Shown in pieces: positions 1-8,617 of a stretch of DNA of 37,866 nt; position 1 is the stretch's first letter, and each line of letters begins with the position of its first letter. The notes under the pieces were generated by a model. It made no database searches. It had not been told where the DNA came from and saw only the letters and a list, made by a program, of their open reading frames with translations. Made by a program: the position numbers and the translations under genes. The stretch is taken from positions 1-37,866 of the forward strand of contig JAEUNX010000001.1 of NCBI GenBank assembly GCA_016791025.1, read 5' to 3'. The DNA comes from Zoogloeaceae bacterium. GTDB taxonomy: Bacteria > Pseudomonadota > Gammaproteobacteria > Burkholderiales > Rhodocyclaceae.

Positions 1-825
1 GGCCTCACCTCGCCGGGGACCATTGGCGCCGATGTTTCCCACATGAATCTCCACAAGACCTTCTGCATCCCCCACGGGGGCGGCGGGCCGGGCATGGGGC
101 CCATTGGCCTCAAGGCCCATCTGGCGCCCTTCATGGCCGACCACGCGGTGGCGGCCACGGGTCCGGTCGACCGCACCCATGCGGGCCAGGGCGCGGTGTC
201 GGCGGCCCCCTTCGGCTCGGCCAGCATCCTGCCCATCTCCTGGATGTACATCACCCTCATGGGCGGCGAAGGCCTGAAACGGGCCACCGAAGTGGCGATT
301 CTCAACGCCAACTACGTGGCGAGCCGCCTCGCCGAGCACTACCCGGTGCTCTACGTCGGCCGCCAGGGTCGCGTGGCCCACGAGTGCATCCTGGACATCC
401 GCCCCATCAAGGCGGCCACCGGGATCACCGAGGTGGACATCGCCAAGCGCCTGATGGACTACGGCTTCCACGCCCCGACCATGTCTTTCCCGGTGGCCGG
501 TACGATCATGGTGGAGCCCACGGAGTCAGAAGACCAAGGGGAACTGGACCGATTTGTCGCCGCCATGATCAGCATCCGCGAGGAAATCCGCGCGGTGGAG
601 CTGGGAACCTGGCCGGCGGAGGACAACCCCCTCAAGCACGCCCCCCACACCCAGGCCGACCTGGTGGGTGACTGGACCCGCCCCTATTCCCGGGAACAGG
701 CCGCGTTCCCGCTGCCCTGGGTGGCGGAGAACAAGTTCTGGCCTAGCGTCAATCGCATCGACGACGTGTACGGCGACCGCAACCTGTTCTGCGCCTGCGT
801 GCCCATGGAGGACTACGCGGCCTAA
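1..825 (+). CDS. gcvP: Glycine dehydrogenase (decarboxylating), C-terminal part, truncated by window start
   Basis: This is the P-protein of the glycine cleavage system. It decarboxylates glycine with pyridoxal phosphate and passes the aminomethyl group to lipoylated H-protein in the cytoplasm. The frame is open from base 1, giving 274 residues of the C-terminal half. The PLP-lysine segment [14 protein letters not shown] is present, with the lysine at residue 19 of the fragment, followed by the conserved C-terminal block and the ending [15 protein letters not shown]. The fragment cannot distinguish a full-length GcvP (about 950 residues) from subunit 2 of a split enzyme (GcvPB, about 480 residues). 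The gene ends 22 bases from the convergent DnaJ-like gene. The assignment is secure; the missing 5' end lies outside the window. Confidence 0.95.
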   Translation, partial: GLTSPGTIGADVSHMNLHKTFCIPHGGGGPGMGPIGLKAHLAPFMADHAVAATGPVDRTHAGQGAVSAAPFGSASILPISWMYITLMGGEGLKRATEVAILNANYVASRLAEHYPVLYVGRQGRVAHECILDIRPIKAATGITEVDIAKRLMDYGFHAPTMSFPVAGTIMVEPTESEDQGELDRFVAAMISIREEIRAVELGTWPAEDNPLKHAPHTQADLVGDWTRPYSREQAAFPLPWVAENKFWPSVNRIDDVYGDRNLFCACVPMEDYAA

Positions 826-847
826 GGCTCCCGGGTCGCCTCTGGGG

Positions 848-1873
848 TCAATCTGCCCCCGCTGCCTGAACCCGCCGCCGCCAGGCCGCCACTTCGGGAT
901 AGTGGCGGCCCTCGTCCCCCGCCAGGCTGCGGTCCAGGCGCAACAGGGCCTCCAGGGCAGAGGCATCGAGGGCCTGGGGAAACTCGGGCCGCAAGGTCAC
1001 CCGCAACTCGCCCCGGCCCCCTTCCGGCCGCGGCAGCCCGAACCCGGCCAGCTTCAGTTCCCGCTCCCCACCGCCCGGCCGCAGCGGGACCCGGTGGGTG
1101 CCTCCCAGGACCGGAATCGCGACGGCATCGCCCGCGAGCCACGCCAACACGCTTACCGGCACCTCCAGGGCAAGATCGATCCCACGTCGAGTAAACAGCG
1201 CGTGATCCCGGTAACGAATCGCCAGGAAGAGGTCTCCCGGCCCATCGGCGGGGCCGGGCCCCTGGCCCTGAAGACGCAGGATCCGCCCTTCCGCGCTGAG
1301 GGGCGGCAGGGTGACCGCCAGTTCCCGTGATGCGATTTCCTCCCCGCTTCCTGCGCAGGCCTCACAGCGGGCCTTGAAACGGTATCCCTTGCCCTCGCAC
1401 ACCCCACAGCGCTCCAGCCCCGACGCACGTCGCAATCGCCCGGTTCCGTGGCAAGGTTCGCAGAGCCGAGAGTATTGGAGCGGAACGTCGCCCTCCCCCG
1501 CGCACACCGGGCAGGGGTGACGACGCACCACCGTGAAGGTCTTCGTCCCCCCGAGAACCGCCTCCTCGAGACTGACCTCCAGTTCCCCCTCTTCCACCGG
1601 ACCCCGCGCCGCACCATCGGACTCAAGGGCTTCGGTCTCCACCAACAGCGCGTCGTGGGCAGCCCGGATCAGGCGAAAGCGCTCGGAGGCCTCCGGACTC
1701 GGATTGCGGTCGGGGTGCCAGCGCATGGCCAAGCGCCGAAAGGCGCGACGGATCTCGTCAGCCGAAGCTGGGGACGCCAGGCCAAGCACCTGGTGGGGGT
1801 CGAAAGTGTCCAAGGGGAAATCGGGAGGGGCAAAATCGGCCCATAGCTTACCGCCTTCGGCCGCCGGCCGCAC
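848..1873 (-). CDS. DnaJ-like J-domain protein with zinc finger
   Basis: A J-domain cochaperone that would stimulate DnaK ATPase activity. The J domain lies near the N-terminus and carries the HPD motif (MRWHPDRNP). All four CxxCxGxG zinc-binding repeats follow: CPVCAGEG, CEPCHGTG, CGVCEGKG and CEACAGSG. A beta-rich substrate-binding C-terminus completes the protein. Only a short acidic linker separates the J domain from the zinc finger, so the Gly/Phe-rich region of true DnaJ is essentially missing, and at about 341 residues it is shorter than DnaJ (about 375). No dnaK or grpE is adjacent, so it is probably an accessory J protein. The start is uncertain: a GTG at 1873 is chosen because it leaves room for the divergent gene starting at 1953; a TTG at 1813 is possible. 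The frame stays open to about 2050 but would run into that gene. Confidence 0.85.
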   Translation of the reverse strand: MRPAAEGGKLWADFAPPDFPLDTFDPHQVLGLASPASADEIRRAFRRLAMRWHPDRNPSPEASERFRLIRAAHDALLVETEALESDGAARGPVEEGELEVSLEEAVLGGTKTFTVVRRHPCPVCAGEGDVPLQYSRLCEPCHGTGRLRRASGLERCGVCEGKGYRFKARCEACAGSGEEIASRELAVTLPPLSAEGRILRLQGQGPGPADGPGDLFLAIRYRDHALFTRRGIDLALEVPVSVLAWLAGDAVAIPVLGGTHRVPLRPGGGERELKLAGFGLPRPEGGRGELRVTLRPEFPQALDASALEALLRLDRSLAGDEGRHYPEVAAWRRRVQAAGAD

Positions 1874-1952
1874 TGGCGCGTGCCCCCGGGTGGACCCGCT
1901 TCCTTTAGAATCCACCCGCCCCCAGGCTTCCCTGTCGCATCCGGAGTTGCCC

Positions 1953-3617
1953 TTGACCCCCCCGAGTCCCGCCCGCCCCTTTCCCCGCCGCTTCTGGCTG
2001 GGTTTTTTTCTGCTCCATCTTCTCGCCCTGGCGGCGCTTGGGCAGTTCATTCGCGGGCAGATGCAGCCGGTGGACCTGCCGGCCTTGCATCTCGACCAAG
2101 GCGAAAAGTTGCACTGCGTCTCCTACTCCCCCTATTACCAGCCCGGACAGACGCCCCTGGACCCGTCGGTGCGGATCCTGCGCGAACAAATCATCGCCGA
2201 CCTCAAAGCCCTGGCCCCCCTCACCGCCTGCGTGCGGATCTATTCGGTCAATCAAGGCCTGGAGCAGGTCCCGGGCATCGCCCAGACCCTCGGCCTCAAG
2301 GTACTGCTGGGGGCCTGGATTGGCTTGGAGGCCGATAAAAACCGCATCCAGATCGACACCGCCGTGCGGCTGGCCAATGAATTCCCCGACACCGTGAGAG
2401 CGGTGGTGGTCGGCAATGAGGTCCTGCTACGCCGCGAACAAACCGAAGCAGGGCTGAGGACCTACATCGACGAGGTCCGCAAGCGGGTCAAGGTGCCGGT
2501 GACCTACGCGGACGTCTGGGAATTCTGGACCCGTCACTCCGATCTGGCTTCGGCGGTGGATTTCGTCACCGTCCATATTCTTCCGTACTGGGAAGACCGA
2601 CCCGTCGCCATCGAACACGCATTGCAGCACGTCACCGATGTGCGGGCCCTGGTCGTCAAGCAGTTTTCCAAGCCCATTCTGATCGGAGAAACGGGCTGGC
2701 CCAGCGAAGGCCGCCAGCGAGAGGCTGCGCTGCCCAGCCGCGCCAATCAGGCCCGCTATCTGCGGGAATTCATCCGAAAAGCCCACGACGAGGGCTGGGA
2801 CTACAACTTCATCGAGGCCATTGATCAGCCCTGGAAGCGCAGACTGGAAGGCACAGTGGGCGGGTATTGGGGCATCCTCGATACCGACCTAAAACCCAAG
2901 TTCTCCTGGACGGAATCGGTCGCGGAGCGCTCCGGGAACCAATGGGTCGTCGTCACGACCCTCACCGGTGCCATCCTGGGGTTCCTTACCAGCCTCGCCG
3001 GCGTCATCAAGTTTAGCGGCCGGGGCCGCCCCATCGCGGTGCTTGCCGCCGCCGCCGGCGGGGCCTTTGCCGGCGCGGTGGCGGAGCTCGCCATCGAGCA
3101 CGCTGGGGTGGCCTACCGAAGTGGCCTTGAATGGGGGGTTCTGATGACCCTCGGGGTGGCCGGTCTGCTGATCCCTTTCCTGGTAGCGCTGTGGGCCGGC
3201 TGCCGCCCCCTGACTGGCGGTCTCGCGGCGTGGCGCGAAGGTCGGGGACGGATGCAGTGCGACATCATCAGCCGGCAGATCGCCCTAGTCCGCTTCCTGG
3301 TCTTATTTGGCGGCGCCGCCGCCGCCCTGTTGCTCTTCGCAGATCCGCGTTACCGGGACTTCCCGACCCTTCTCTATGCCGTTCCGGCGCTATCACTGGC
3401 CAGCCTGGCGATGTTTGCCCCGGCCTGGAACCGGCCGGGTCTGGAGGAGCGCTGCCTGGCAGGCATCATCCTTCTCTGCGGCGTGGGGCGCTGGGTCAGC
3501 GAGCCGACAAATCCCCAGGCCATCCTGTGGGCCTCATGCTGCCTGGTGTTGGCCCTGGGCGGAGGCCTTGGGAAGGCGGATCAGGGCGAGCAAGGCGGCC
3601 AGGAGCCCCACCGCTGA
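1953..3617 (+). CDS. ndvC: Membrane-anchored GH17 beta-glucan transglycosylase-like protein (NdvC-like)
   Basis: About 554 residues: an N-terminal membrane anchor, a periplasmic glycoside hydrolase family 17 domain, then several C-terminal membrane segments. Both GH17 glutamates are visible: E156 in VGNE (acid/base) and E246 in GETGWPS (nucleophile). There is no glycosyltransferase domain. Proteobacterial GH17 domains act as beta-1,3-glucan transglycosylases that elongate or branch chains, and the Bradyrhizobium NdvC protein (about 62 kDa), needed for beta-1,6 linkages in cyclic glucan, has this kind of architecture. The TTG start at 1953 is preceded by GGAG with a 6-base gap and directly precedes the hydrophobic anchor; the frame is open further upstream but would overlap the J-protein gene. 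The NdvB homologue 540 bases downstream supports a shared glucan pathway. The family is certain; the NdvC name is inferred. Confidence 0.82.
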   Translation: MTPPSPARPFPRRFWLGFFLLHLLALAALGQFIRGQMQPVDLPALHLDQGEKLHCVSYSPYYQPGQTPLDPSVRILREQIIADLKALAPLTACVRIYSVNQGLEQVPGIAQTLGLKVLLGAWIGLEADKNRIQIDTAVRLANEFPDTVRAVVVGNEVLLRREQTEAGLRTYIDEVRKRVKVPVTYADVWEFWTRHSDLASAVDFVTVHILPYWEDRPVAIEHALQHVTDVRALVVKQFSKPILIGETGWPSEGRQREAALPSRANQARYLREFIRKAHDEGWDYNFIEAIDQPWKRRLEGTVGGYWGILDTDLKPKFSWTESVAERSGNQWVVVTTLTGAILGFLTSLAGVIKFSGRGRPIAVLAAAAGGAFAGAVAELAIEHAGVAYRSGLEWGVLMTLGVAGLLIPFLVALWAGCRPLTGGLAAWREGRGRMQCDIISRQIALVRFLVLFGGAAAALLLFADPRYRDFPTLLYAVPALSLASLAMFAPAWNRPGLEERCLAGIILLCGVGRWVSEPTNPQAILWASCCLVLALGGGLGKADQGEQGGQEPHR

Positions 3618-3929
3618 AGTATCGAAGCAATACAGGATGATGCCGAGCATGCTTGTGATCCAGCCGACCCAAGCCAGCGCCCGGTTACCGGAGAAGAACG
3701 CCATCGCTCCGCTGGCCAGGGCCAGCCAGCCCAGCTTGTTGCCTAGGAAGATCCAGACCAGGGCTTCCTTGAAGGTGCAGGCGGCGCCTCGTAGAACCGA
3801 GCAATCGGCCGGAAGCCGACCAGCTTCAAGGAGCCCGTAGCGCAGGCCCCAAGCCACAATCAGGGCCACGCCACCGGCGACCATGACTGCCAGCATTCCG
3901 GCGCCAAACCGCGCTTCATCCTTTTGCAT
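3534..3929 (-). CDS. Small multi-pass membrane protein, unknown function
   Basis: A predicted 131-residue hydrophobic protein with about four membrane segments (roughly residues 8-30, 48-70, 75-95 and 98-120) and a short charged start, MQKDEARFG. I do not recognise a family. The ATG at 3929 is preceded by GGGGAG about 10 bases upstream. An upstream in-frame ATG exists at 4073, but the added residues look noncoding. Its last 84 bases overlap the 3' end of the GH17 gene in antisense. It sits between the two GH17 genes but points the opposite way, so it is not in an operon with either. The regular hydrophobic pattern and the ribosome-binding site argue that it is real. Confidence 0.6.
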   Translation of the reverse strand: MQKDEARFGAGMLAVMVAGGVALIVAWGLRYGLLEAGRLPADCSVLRGAACTFKEALVWIFLGNKLGWLALASGAMAFFSGNRALAWVGWITSMLGIILYCFDTSAVGLLAALLALIRLPKASAQGQHQAA

Positions 3930-4156
3930 TGCCGCGACACTCCCCGGGACCAGCCCGACATGATGTTGCAAATTGACCTTCCGCAGCCGAGAAAGACGCT
4001 TAGAATCGGCGACCGGATGCCCCGCATGGGCATTGACTTCCGATTGCAGCCAGAGGGCCGCCGAACCTTGCATTCCACTGCACCCGCCGCCGGATTCTCG
4101 GCTTATCGCTCCATCGGAGCAATGGTGTTTCCCCGTTCCAATATTGTGAGGGCGGC

Positions 4157-6781
4157 ATGAAAAGGGCTGCCAAGATCACCTTCCGCCTCCTGGGGGCTTT
4201 GATCGTCGCCAGCGTGGTCGCGGGGGTCCAGTATCTCCTCTGGTCCCTCCCCAACAAGGGCATCATCGCAAGCGCTGCGGGGATCGGGGTCCAAGGCTTT
4301 GCCTATTCGCCCTTCCAGCGGGACCAGGACCCCCTGCGCAAAATCTACCCGAGTGATAACGAAATCACCGGTGACCTGGCGATCATGGCCCAATCGGCGA
4401 GCCGGATCCGCACCTACGGATCGATTGAAAACCCGACCGTGGTTCCCCTCGCCGCCAAGCACTCCCTGGAAGTGGCGGCGGGAGCCTGGATCTCGGGCGA
4501 CATGGAAGCCAATGATCGGGAAGTTGAGGCCGCGGTGACCGCCGCAAAGGCCAATCGCCACGTCAATCGGGTGATCGTGGGCAATGAAGCCTTGCTTCGT
4601 CATGACCTCTCCGTTGATGAATTGATTCCCTTCCTGGACAAGGCCCGGCTGGCCCTCAAGGGGAGCAAGAAGCCAATCTCGACCGCCGAGCCCTGGCACG
4701 TCTGGCTCAAGAACCCCGAACTGGCCGATCACGTCGACTTCATCACCGTGCACTTGCTGCCCTATCACGAGGGCGTTCCGGCAGGCGAAGCGGTGCGTTA
4801 CGCCATGCAGCGATACGACGAACTGGCCAAGACCTTCCCGAAGAAGAAGATCGTGATCGGCGAGATCGGCTGGCCCAGCCGCGGCCCGACCCTGGGCGCG
4901 GCAATCCCTTCAGTGGAAAACGAGGCCATGTTCATCCGGGAGTTCCTCGCACTGACCCGGGACCGGACCCTGGACTACTACCTGATGGAAGCCTTCGACC
5001 AGCCCTGGAAGATCGAGCTGGAGGGCTGGGCCGGGGCTTACTGGGGCATGTACAACGCCGAACGGGAACCTAAATTCCCGCTCGAAGGCCTGATCGTCAA
5101 TGATGCCCACTGGGAAGAAAAAGCCGCGATTTCAGCAGCGATTGCCTTTATTCCGATGGTTCTGGTGGCCTTTTTCCTGCGCGGCTGGGGCATCCTTGGC
5201 CGGCTCTGGAGTGCAATGCTCATCCAGGCCTGCGTTACCACCCTGGTCATCGGCCTGTCGGTTCCCGCCGATTACTATCTTACCGACCGGGACATGATCG
5301 GGCTGATGGTACTGGTGGTATCCACCTGCCTCACCGCCGCCGTGTTGCTTTCCCATGGATTCGAGTTCGGCGAGGTGCTCTTCAAGGGCAGGTGGAAGCG
5401 GCGCTTTTCCCCGCTGCCACCGCTACCGCCGGAGGAGGAGCCCTTCATGTCCATCCATCTGGCTTGCTGCAATGAGCCGCCGGAGATGGTCATCGCCACC
5501 ATCGAAAGCCTTGCCAACCTGCACTACACCAACTACGAAGTGTTGGTCATCGACAACAACACCCAAGACGAGAAGCTGTGGAAGCCGGTGGAGGACTATG
5601 TCCTCTCCCTTAACCGCCCCGGCTTCCGCTTCTTCCACCTTTTGCCGTGGCCCGGCTTCAAGGCCGGCGCCCTCAACTTCGCCCTGAAGGAAACGGACCC
5701 CCGGGCGGAAGTCGTGGGGGTGGTGGACGCCGACTATGTGGTGACCCCTGATTGGCTCTCTTCCCTCGCGCCCCACTTCAAGATCAATGGGGTGGCGGTA
5801 GTCCAGGCACCCCAGGCTCATCGCGACTGGGAACAACAGCCCTTCCGCCGCATGTGCAATTGGGAGTTCGACGGTTTCTTCCGCATCGGCATGCATCACC
5901 GCAACGAGCGCAATGCCCTGATCCAGCATGGCACCATGACCCTGGTAAATCGCAAAGCCCTCGATGACGTGGGCGGCTGGTCTGAATGGTGCATCTGCGA
6001 GGACACCGAGCTGGGCCTGCGCCTCATCGAAAAAGGCTTTGAGACCCGCTATGTGGATCACATCCTCGGCCGAGGGCTGACCCCCGCTGATTTTGCCGCG
6101 ATCAAGAGCCAGCGCTTTCGCTGGGCCTTTGGCGCGATGCAGATTCTGAAAGGCCACCTCAAGTACATCCTCGGCCCCAGCCGGCTCAATCTCGCCCAGC
6201 GTTACCACTTCCTCACGGGCTGGTTTGCCTGGTTCGGTGACGCCCTCCAGCTGGTGTTCGCCTTCGCCTCGATCCTATGGACCCTGGGAATCATGGTCGC
6301 ACCCAAGTCCTTCAGCCTTCCGGTCACGGCCCTCGCCTTGCCCATTCTAGGCTTCATGGCCTTCAAGGCCGCCCTCGGTCCCATCCTTTATCGCCGCACT
6401 ATGGACTGCCCTTGGCTGGACATCCTTGGAGCTTCCGTCCTCTCGGTGGGCATTTCCCACGCTATTGCCCGCGGTATCTTTGCCGGAGTGGTGAAGAAAA
6501 AGGGCGAATTCGTGCGGACCCCCAAGGGATGGAAAGCCAAGGGCGCCTTCGCCTTCTTCGCCCCGATTCGGGAAGAGCTTGGTCTCCTTGTTGCCCTTCT
6601 GTTGTCGGCCTGGGGTATGGCCTTCCTCCATGGCGCTGCCAACTTTGAAAGCCGCATCTGGATCGGAATTCTGCTCCTGGAGACGATTCCCTACTGGTCA
6701 GCCATTCTGTGTCAGGTTGCCGCCTATTGGCCCGAGGGCAAGTCCGCATCGGAACCTTCCACCGGCGGCGTCGCCGCCTGA
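4157..6781 (+). CDS. ndvB: NdvB-type beta-glucan synthase: GH17 domain fused to GT2 glycosyltransferase
   Basis: An 874-residue inner-membrane protein. After a signal anchor comes a periplasmic GH17 domain with acid/base E144 (VGNE) and nucleophile E236 (GEIGWPS). Membrane segments follow, then a cytoplasmic family-2 glycosyltransferase with DAD at 524-526, the catalytic-base aspartate D616 (CEDTE) and the QxxRW motif QRFRW starting at 652, then more membrane helices. Pseudomonas aeruginosa NdvB has the same order and nearly the same length (about 863 residues) and makes cyclic beta-1,3-glucans linked to biofilm antibiotic tolerance. The GT2 part would polymerise glucose from UDP-glucose, and the GH17 part would transglycosylate or cyclise the chain. 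The start is ATG after GAGGGCGGC. It is convergent with the LysR gene 14 bases downstream. The architecture is certain; the exact glucan structure is inferred. Confidence 0.92.
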   Translation: MKRAAKITFRLLGALIVASVVAGVQYLLWSLPNKGIIASAAGIGVQGFAYSPFQRDQDPLRKIYPSDNEITGDLAIMAQSASRIRTYGSIENPTVVPLAAKHSLEVAAGAWISGDMEANDREVEAAVTAAKANRHVNRVIVGNEALLRHDLSVDELIPFLDKARLALKGSKKPISTAEPWHVWLKNPELADHVDFITVHLLPYHEGVPAGEAVRYAMQRYDELAKTFPKKKIVIGEIGWPSRGPTLGAAIPSVENEAMFIREFLALTRDRTLDYYLMEAFDQPWKIELEGWAGAYWGMYNAEREPKFPLEGLIVNDAHWEEKAAISAAIAFIPMVLVAFFLRGWGILGRLWSAMLIQACVTTLVIGLSVPADYYLTDRDMIGLMVLVVSTCLTAAVLLSHGFEFGEVLFKGRWKRRFSPLPPLPPEEEPFMSIHLACCNEPPEMVIATIESLANLHYTNYEVLVIDNNTQDEKLWKPVEDYVLSLNRPGFRFFHLLPWPGFKAGALNFALKETDPRAEVVGVVDADYVVTPDWLSSLAPHFKINGVAVVQAPQAHRDWEQQPFRRMCNWEFDGFFRIGMHHRNERNALIQHGTMTLVNRKALDDVGGWSEWCICEDTELGLRLIEKGFETRYVDHILGRGLTPADFAAIKSQRFRWAFGAMQILKGHLKYILGPSRLNLAQRYHFLTGWFAWFGDALQLVFAFASILWTLGIMVAPKSFSLPVTALALPILGFMAFKAALGPILYRRTMDCPWLDILGASVLSVGISHAIARGIFAGVVKKKGEFVRTPKGWKAKGAFAFFAPIREELGLLVALLLSAWGMAFLHGAANFESRIWIGILLLETIPYWSAILCQVAAYWPEGKSASEPSTGGVAA

Positions 6782-6795
6782 GACGGAACGCGGCA

Positions 6796-7722
6796 TCAAG
6801 GAATGAACGGCAACGTGATCTCGTCGCTGCGGCGCACCCCTGTGGTGTAAGTACGGCAAAGGTCCAGAAAGGCCGCCATCCCGGCGGTCCGGTATTTGTG
6901 GCGATGCCAGACAAAATTGAAGTGGCGTCCCAATTTCAGGTCTGGACATTCGATTGGCACGAGGCTGCCCCGTCGGAATGCCTCCCGCAGCGCTAGGCGT
7001 GAGATGCAGCCCAGGCCCAGCCCCGACTCGACCGACCGCTTGATCGCTTCGGTGTGTTCGAGTTCTAGGCGGACCCGGGGACTGCCCTCCAGGGACGCCA
7101 CAGCTTGGTCGAAGGTGGCGCGAGTGCCTGACCCGGCCTCCCTCAGGATCCAAGGCTCCGACACCAACTGGGACCATCGCGCCCATCCCGCTCCGGCGAG
7201 GGGATGGCCCGGCGGCGCAAAGACCACCAGATCGTCGGCTACCCAAGGCTCCACCTCCAGATCGGGATGATGGCAGGCGCCTTCCACTAACCCCAGGTCC
7301 AAATCAAACCGGAGCAGGGCCTCCAAAATCGCGGTGGTGTTGTGAACGCGCAAATCGATATGGGACTCGGGGTAGCGCTGGAGGAAATCGGCCACCACCA
7401 GGGTCGCCAAATAGTTTCCGACGGTGAGGGTGGCACCGATCGCAAGGTCCCCGAATACCGCATGACGCGTGAGAAGGCCCTCGATCTCGTCGGCCCGATC
7501 CAGTAGCGCCACCGCCCGGGGGAGCAGGTCCCGCCCCACGGCATTGAGCCGCAACGATCGCCCAATCCGATCGAACAACTGCACCTCGAACTGGCGCTCA
7601 AGCTCGCCGAGTGCGGTGCTGGCGGCCGATTGCGACATGGCCAAACGGTGGGCAGCGCCTGAAACAGTGCCATCCTGGGCAACGGCGACAAACACTTCAA
7701 GCTGGCGCAAAGTGAAATGCAT
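6796..7722 (-). CDS. finR: LysR-type transcriptional regulator, FinR-like, divergent from fpr
   Basis: A 308-residue LysR-family regulator. The winged helix-turn-helix occupies about residues 1-60 (MHFTLRQLEVFVAVAQ...SQSAASTALGELE), and the rest is the two-lobed effector-binding domain (residues about 90-300). It is transcribed divergently from the ferredoxin-NADP reductase gene with about 100 bases between the start codons. In Pseudomonas, FinR is a LysR regulator located in the same way that activates fpr under superoxide or redox stress. The shared region contains repeated CATATC half-sites, one overlapping this gene's start codon, which suggests autoregulation. The LysR family is certain; the FinR name rests on the gene arrangement. 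Confidence 0.88.
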   Translation of the reverse strand: MHFTLRQLEVFVAVAQDGTVSGAAHRLAMSQSAASTALGELERQFEVQLFDRIGRSLRLNAVGRDLLPRAVALLDRADEIEGLLTRHAVFGDLAIGATLTVGNYLATLVVADFLQRYPESHIDLRVHNTTAILEALLRFDLDLGLVEGACHHPDLEVEPWVADDLVVFAPPGHPLAGAGWARWSQLVSEPWILREAGSGTRATFDQAVASLEGSPRVRLELEHTEAIKRSVESGLGLGCISRLALREAFRRGSLVPIECPDLKLGRHFNFVWHRHKYRTAGMAAFLDLCRTYTTGVRRSDEITLPFIP

Positions 7723-7771
7723 ATCTACTCCACAGATTTAGCATATCTGAAATATACATTTTACGGATATG
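7719..7771. promoter_or_regulatory. Candidate LysR-regulator operator: three CATATC half-sites between finR-like and fpr genes
   Basis: GCATATCT occurs at 7719-7726 and again at 7741-7748, exactly 22 bases (about two helical turns) apart. An inverted copy, GATATG, lies at 7766-7771, forming the imperfect pair CATATCTG...CGGATATG. The stretch is AT-rich in a high-GC genome and lies between two divergent genes, the usual place for LysR regulators to bind. The first copy covers the regulator's own start codon. Binding is inferred. Confidence 0.5.
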
Positions 7772-7825
7772 AGAGTGCCAATTAGACTGCCGCCATAGTC
7801 TTAAAATTACGTTGGAGCTGATGTC

Positions 7826-8602
7826 ATGAGCAGTCTGGTTACTGAGAAGGTGCTTGATGTCCACCATTGGAACGACACCCTTTTTTCATTTCGTACGACC
7901 CGAGATCCGGGCCTTCGGTTCGAAAATGGCCAATTCGTCATGATCGGGCTCCAGGGCGAAGGACGGCCGCTGATTCGGGCCTACAGCATTGCCAGTCCGA
8001 ACTATGAAGAGCACCTGGAGTTTTTCAGCATCAAGGTCCCTAACGGTCCGCTGACTTCCAAGCTCCAGCATCTGCAGGCCGGCGACCCCATCGTAGTCAG
8101 CAAGAAACCCACCGGGACGCTGGTCCTGCATGATCTGCGGCCGGGCAAACACCTGTACCTGTTCTCCACCGGAACCGGGCTCGCCCCGTTTCTCAGCGTG
8201 ATCCAGGATCCGGAAGCCTATGCCCGCTTCGACAAGGTTGTGCTGATCCACGGCGTGCGCCACGTTTCCGAGCTGGCCTATGCCGAATTCATTACCCGTC
8301 ACTTGCCCGAGAATGAGTTCTTCGGCGACGAAGTGCGGGACAAGCTCATCTACTACCCCACTGTGACGCGGGAAAAATTCCGCAATCAGGGGCGCCTGAC
8401 CGATCTCATCGAGTCGGGCAAGCTCTTTGAAGACATCGGCCTGCCCGCCCTAAACCCGGAGGTGGATCGGGTGATGATCTGTGGCAGTCCGGGCATGCTC
8501 AAGGACAGCTGCGCACTGCTAAATGCGCGGGGATTCCGCATCTCTCCCCACATTGGCGTACCCGGTGATTATGTGATTGAGCGGGCATTCGTCGAAAAGT
8601 AG
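7826..8602 (+). CDS. fpr: Ferredoxin--NADP+ reductase
   Basis: A 258-residue cytoplasmic FAD enzyme that moves electrons between NADPH and ferredoxin or flavodoxin. The FAD-binding RAYSIASP motif is at about residues 51-58, the NADP-binding GTGLAPF motif at about 116-122, and the CGSPGML motif near the C-terminus. Length and motif order match the bacterial subclass Fpr enzymes (about 258 residues). The ATG at 7826 follows GGAG with a good gap (TTGGAGCTGATGTC). The divergent LysR gene is its likely regulator. The gene ends 15 bases from the convergent GGDEF gene. Confidence 0.95.
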   Translation: MSSLVTEKVLDVHHWNDTLFSFRTTRDPGLRFENGQFVMIGLQGEGRPLIRAYSIASPNYEEHLEFFSIKVPNGPLTSKLQHLQAGDPIVVSKKPTGTLVLHDLRPGKHLYLFSTGTGLAPFLSVIQDPEAYARFDKVVLIHGVRHVSELAYAEFITRHLPENEFFGDEVRDKLIYYPTVTREKFRNQGRLTDLIESGKLFEDIGLPALNPEVDRVMICGSPGMLKDSCALLNARGFRISPHIGVPGDYVIERAFVEK

Positions 8603-8617
8603 GAAGCTGGGCGGGGA

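Noticed and set aside
1533-1952. Upstream extension of the NdvC-like reading frame
   Set aside because: The stretch is antisense to the DnaJ-like gene, is Ser/Arg-rich and lacks a ribosome site; TTG 1953 with GGAG fits better.
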